NCBI GenBank assembly: GCA_039030335.1
Contig: JBCCEJ010000018.1
Span: forward strand, 1-64,000
Origin: JBCCEJ01 sp039030335
GTDB lineage: Bacteria; Pseudomonadota; Gammaproteobacteria; HK1
DNA: 64,000 nucleotides
Reading direction: 5' to 3'
The notes under the pieces are model-generated. The model was given only the letters and a program-made list of their open reading frames with translations, was not told where the DNA came from and made no database searches. The translations under genes and the position numbers were made by a program. Positions 61,122-64,000 of the stretch are shown piece after piece; the stretch's first letter is position 1; each line of letters starts with the position of its first letter.

Positions 61122-62771
61122 ATGCCCAGATACCTGAAACACCTCTGCGTGGCGATGGTCGCGCTGATCATCGCGCTTCCGGCTCTCGCCGCGCCGCAGT
61201 TCGGCAAGCTCGAAGTGAGATCGAAGCTCGGGCAGCCGCTGCGGGCCGCTATTGTGGTGAGCGGTCTCGACGGACAGCCGTTCGACGTCGCCATCGCATC
61301 CGCGGCGGACCATCAACGCTACGGTATGGAACTGCCGCTTCTGCCCGACGACGCGGCGCTGTCGTTGGGCCCTCTGCGGAAGGGCGTGCGCGAAGTTCTG
61401 CTGACGACGGGACTGCCGGCGAGTGAGCCAGTTCTGTCGATGGTGTTGCGTTTCACCAATGGCAGTGGTGGTGGCACCCGCGTTTTCACCGCGCTGGTCA
61501 ATCCGGAACGTCCGCGCGCGCTCGCGCTGCGCACGAACCGCCGCGCCGAGCGAAGCAGCTCCGTCCTCGCGGCGGTGCCAGGCGTTCAGGGCGCCGGTGC
61601 GACGGCCGCGGCTGCCAATGCGGGCGGTGATCCGGCATCGACGCGGACCGCGCGACCGGTCCGGTCCGCTGTGACGAGTTCGCGTCGCGACGGGGAGCGC
61701 CCGACTGCGTCGACCCGGTCAGGTCGTGCCCCGATTACGCGGGCCAACGTGCGCGAGCGTCTGGCTGAGTTGACGCTCAAGGTAGAGAAGGACGCTCGTG
61801 AGCGCGCGGCGCTGCGGGCCACGAACAAAGACTTGAGCGCCCGCATGAAAGCGATGGGTGAGCGCCTGGCCCGCATGCAGGCCACGCTGAAGCGGCAGGA
61901 CGAGCGGCTAGAAGCGATGCGCGCGGGTCTGCAGTCCATCAACGAGAAGCTGGCTGCCGCGCCTCAGCTGGCCCTGGTTGGCGGCGCGGTTGCATCAGCG
62001 CAGGGGTCATCGTCGGCGGCTGCTGCCGTAACTCCCCCAAGCGCAGCGAGCCTCCCCGGCAACCGCACCGTCGCGTCGCAACCGGTCGCACCGGCTGCTG
62101 TTACTGCAGCCGCTGCCGCCCTGGCGCAACCGGCTGGCCCGAGTGCCTCGACCGATCTGTTCGGCGTGGTCGACAGCACCACGCTGGTGATCGTTGCGCT
62201 GGCAATCGGATGTTTGCTGCTGTTCGCCGTATTGGTGCTGTTACTGCTTCGTTTAAACAAACGCAAAGCGCGCACGCGCCGTGCGGTTAGTCGCGAGCAG
62301 CAGGAGCGAGAGGCTCGGGAAGCGATGTCGCGCAAGGCGGCCAGTCAGGCGGCACCGGCGCTCGCCGAGCCGTCGACGTTCAAGGTCTCGCCAAACCCGA
62401 TCGAGGAACTCACACTCGAGTCGAACTCCGATTCGATGTTTGGCGAGCCCGTCTCGGCGATCCCGACATCCGGCGGTCCGCCGGCAGCGGCGTCGGCGAC
62501 CGCCGCGGACGAGATCGCCGCACTGTTGGCCGAAGTCGACGTGCGGGTGGCGTTCGGTGATGCCGATGTCGCCGAGCGACTACTGACCGACGGTTTGGAG
62601 CGTAATCCCGGCGAACCGCAGCTCGAGGAACGGTTGGCTCGCGTGCGCGCCGAAAGCGGCGCATCGACGGGCGATGACGACGACTGGATTTCCGGTCCGG
62701 ACGACGATCCGTTCGACTGGGAAAATTCGGACGACGACTCGAACGTCGTACCGTTCGCGCGCCGCGGCTAG
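61122..62771 (+). CDS. FimV-like envelope protein without LysM domain
   Basis: The 549-residue protein has a signal peptide (1-23, ALAA cleavage), then a FimV N-terminal domain (FGKLEVRSKLGQPLRAAI, 27-44; GLPASEPVLSMVLRF), a long Ala/Ser/Arg linker, a coiled coil (about 215-285), one membrane span at about 365-390, and an acidic Asp-rich C-terminus with a short FimV-like helical segment (EIAALLAEVDVRVAFGDADVAERLLTDGLE is its core, 30 residues from about 465). The peptidoglycan-binding LysM module of typical FimV is missing. FimV proteins organise cell poles and type IV pili. GGAGGGAG supports ATG 61122. Confidence 0.84.
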   Translation: MPRYLKHLCVAMVALIIALPALAAPQFGKLEVRSKLGQPLRAAIVVSGLDGQPFDVAIASAADHQRYGMELPLLPDDAALSLGPLRKGVREVLLTTGLPASEPVLSMVLRFTNGSGGGTRVFTALVNPERPRALALRTNRRAERSSSVLAAVPGVQGAGATAAAANAGGDPASTRTARPVRSAVTSSRRDGERPTASTRSGRAPITRANVRERLAELTLKVEKDARERAALRATNKDLSARMKAMGERLARMQATLKRQDERLEAMRAGLQSINEKLAAAPQLALVGGAVASAQGSSSAAAAVTPPSAASLPGNRTVASQPVAPAAVTAAAAALAQPAGPSASTDLFGVVDSTTLVIVALAIGCLLLFAVLVLLLLRLNKRKARTRRAVSREQQEREAREAMSRKAASQAAPALAEPSTFKVSPNPIEELTLESNSDSMFGEPVSAIPTSGGPPAAASATAADEIAALLAEVDVRVAFGDADVAERLLTDGLERNPGEPQLEERLARVRAESGASTGDDDDWISGPDDDPFDWENSDDDSNVVPFARRG

Positions 62772-62786
62772 GCGCACCTGCCTCTT

Positions 62787-62807
62787 CGGCGGCCATCGGG
62801 GCCGCCG
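62787..62807 (+). terminator. Hairpin after the FimV-like gene
   Basis: CGGCGGCC (62787-62794) pairs perfectly with GGCCGCCG (62800-62807) around ATCGG, 15 bases after the stop codon and before the selenoprotein gene. It may reduce read-through into that gene. No T-run follows. Confidence 0.5.
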
Positions 62808-62883
62808 GTAAGCTGGCTATCGACATGACGCCAGCCGACTTTCAGTGGACACTACGGCCCTGCTTTTTGCGATGGAGGTTCGT

Positions 62884-64000
62884 ATGGTCCGTCTGAGTGA
62901 CCTGCCGGATTTTGAAGCACGCCACCTGCTGGCCAAGAACGGCGCTCTGCCCGGCCCGATGCCTTGGGTGGCCGACACGCGGCCCGCATCGGAGCGCCGT
63001 TTCGTCATCATCACCACCGCTGGGATTCATCCGGCCGGCAGCGCGCCGTTCGCATCGAATGACGCCAGCTATCGCGTATTGCCCGGGGACGCGGCCGCGG
63101 ACGGATTTGCCATGTCGCACGCTTCGGTCAACTTCGATCGCAGCGGTTTCCAGCGCGACGTCAATGTGGTGTTCCCTGTCGACCGTTTCCGGGAACTGGA
63201 AGAGTCGGGCCAGATCGCGGGTCTGGCGAGCCGGCACTACAGTTTCATGGGCGCTGGCTTGTTACCCGAGGCCTACGAAGACACTGTTACTTCGCTAGCC
63301 GGGATACTGAAGCAAGACCGCGTCGATACCGCTTTTCTGACGCCAGTCTGACCGAACTGCACTCGCGCCGTGAGCGCGATCGCGTGGTATCTGGAACGGG
63401 CTGGCATCGCGACCACCGGCATCTCACTGGTTCGGGAGAACACCGAGTCGTTTGGGCCGCCACGCTTTTTGTGGGTCAGCTTTCCGCTCGGGCGTCCGCT
63501 CGGGACACCGGGTGACGCCGGGTTTCAGCATCGCGTCATAGCGAGCGCGCTCAGCTTGCTCGAGCGTCGGGACGGTCCGGTACTCGAGGACTTTCCGGAA
63601 GACGCGGCCGGCCCGGCGCCGGACGCTGGTGAACTGGTCTGCCCGGTATCGTTTGCGCCGCAAGCGCGGGACGACGCTGGTGGGTGGGCGGAACGTCTGG
63701 CCGGCGAGGCGCGTTCGCTCGCGCCGTGGTACGACGCTGCGCGCGAGACCCGTGCCGGACGTACGTCCGTCGGGATTCTGGTCGATTCGCCGGTGGACCT
63801 GGCGCGTGAAGCCGGTGCAGCGCTCGATTCCGGCAATGGGCTGCCCCGCGCGCGCTGCAAGCACGTGCTGGAAGATCTGAAAGCGTATTATCTGGAAGCG
63901 ATGCTGGCGCAGCCGGGCGCGGATGCCGAGACTCTGGGGCGCTGGCTGTGGCTGGAAACCGTGCTCGGTGACGCGATGCTGGAACTGCGCAAGACGATGT
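62884..64000 (+). CDS. GrdB-like selenoprotein with in-frame TGA read as selenocysteine (3' end outside window)
   Basis: The frame runs from ATG 62884 (GGAGG 5 bases upstream) to TGA 63349-63351 and on, without any other stop, to the window edge. The residue at the TGA is Sec156 in DTAFLTPV-Sec-PNCTRAV, a Sec-x-x-Cys site. The part before (RFVIITTAGIHPAG, ASNDASYRVLP, NVVFPVDRFRELEESG, ASRHYSFMGA) and the part after (RAGIATTGISLVREN, FGPPRFLWVSFPLGRPLGTPGD, FQHRVI) fit one family, that of the glycine/sarcosine/betaine reductase selenoprotein B-like proteins. This family has Sec or Cys at the site. It is thought to be redox active; no glycine reductase complex genes are near, so a role in amino acid reduction is not supported. 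The product stops short only if the TGA is misread. Confidence 0.87.
63349..63380 (+). promoter_or_regulatory. Sec codon and candidate bSECIS element of the GrdB-like gene
   Basis: After TGA (63349-63351), TCGCGC (63363-63368) pairs perfectly with GCGCGA (63374-63379) around the loop CGTGA. The loop starts 17 bases after the TGA and has G as its second base, both as required of bacterial SECIS elements. The stem of six is within the usual 4-16. Confidence 0.75.

Noticed and set aside
1..64000. tRNA or rRNA genes, CRISPR arrays, insertion sequences, prophage or integrative elements
   Set aside because: I looked for tRNA cloverleaf ends, regular repeats, transposase and integrase motifs and terminal repeats, and found none that I can support. 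This was a reading by eye, not a program search.

Overview
The window is high-GC, densely coded DNA of bacterial chromosome type. It has no rRNA, tRNA, CRISPR array, insertion sequence or prophage that I could recognise. A FimV-like protein, an IbpA-type small heat-shock protein, a purK-purE pair and a KefB-type antiporter suggest a gammaproteobacterium, probably environmental. This placement is an inference from gene content, not a phylogenetic result.

Left third (1-20 kb): an HtrA-like protease cut by the window edge, two small exported proteins, a KefB-like antiporter, a split ThDP-dependent decarboxylase, purK-purE, a peptide-type ABC importer without its ATPases, a stand-alone receiver protein, class I aldolase, ibpA, a YrdC-like protein, an acyl-CoA synthetase, a FimV-C-terminus-like protein, an MFS permease and a four-domain rhodanese. 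From 20.2 to 26.5 kb lies an ethylmalonyl-CoA pathway cluster: ethylmalonyl-CoA mutase, crotonyl-CoA carboxylase/reductase, mesaconyl-CoA hydratase and malyl/methylmalyl-CoA lyase. The carboxylase/reductase carries a C-terminal pair of CBS domains that the enzyme normally lacks.

The middle (26-45 kb) holds an AlkA-like glycosylase, a UbiD-type decarboxylase, an AEC transporter, a membrane Ser/Thr kinase, an ECF42-type sigma factor with its DGPF partner, a hybrid histidine kinase that overlaps a fatty-acid desaturase gene, a luciferase-like oxidoreductase overlapping an enoyl-CoA hydratase, an aspartate-type aminotransferase and an FHA-GAF-GGDEF-EAL protein. The right part (43-61 kb) is rich in CoA-thioester and small-acid metabolism: hydratases, thioesterase, class III CoA-transferase, serine-glyoxylate aminotransferase, hydantoinase/oxoprolinase subunits, a MaoC protein and several MFS permeases.

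The most notable result is two genes whose reading frames are interrupted by a single in-frame TGA that is best read as selenocysteine. One (47339-47860, minus strand) is a UGSC-family protein in which the TGA gives exactly Sec-Gly-Ser-Cys. The other (62884 to the right edge, plus strand) is a GrdB-like protein in which the TGA gives Sec-Pro-Asn-Cys. Each TGA is followed by a hairpin whose spacing (19 and 17 nt to the apical loop) and early loop G fit the bacterial SECIS rule. A naive gene call would truncate or split both. Together they imply that this genome decodes UGA as selenocysteine, although no sel gene is in the window.
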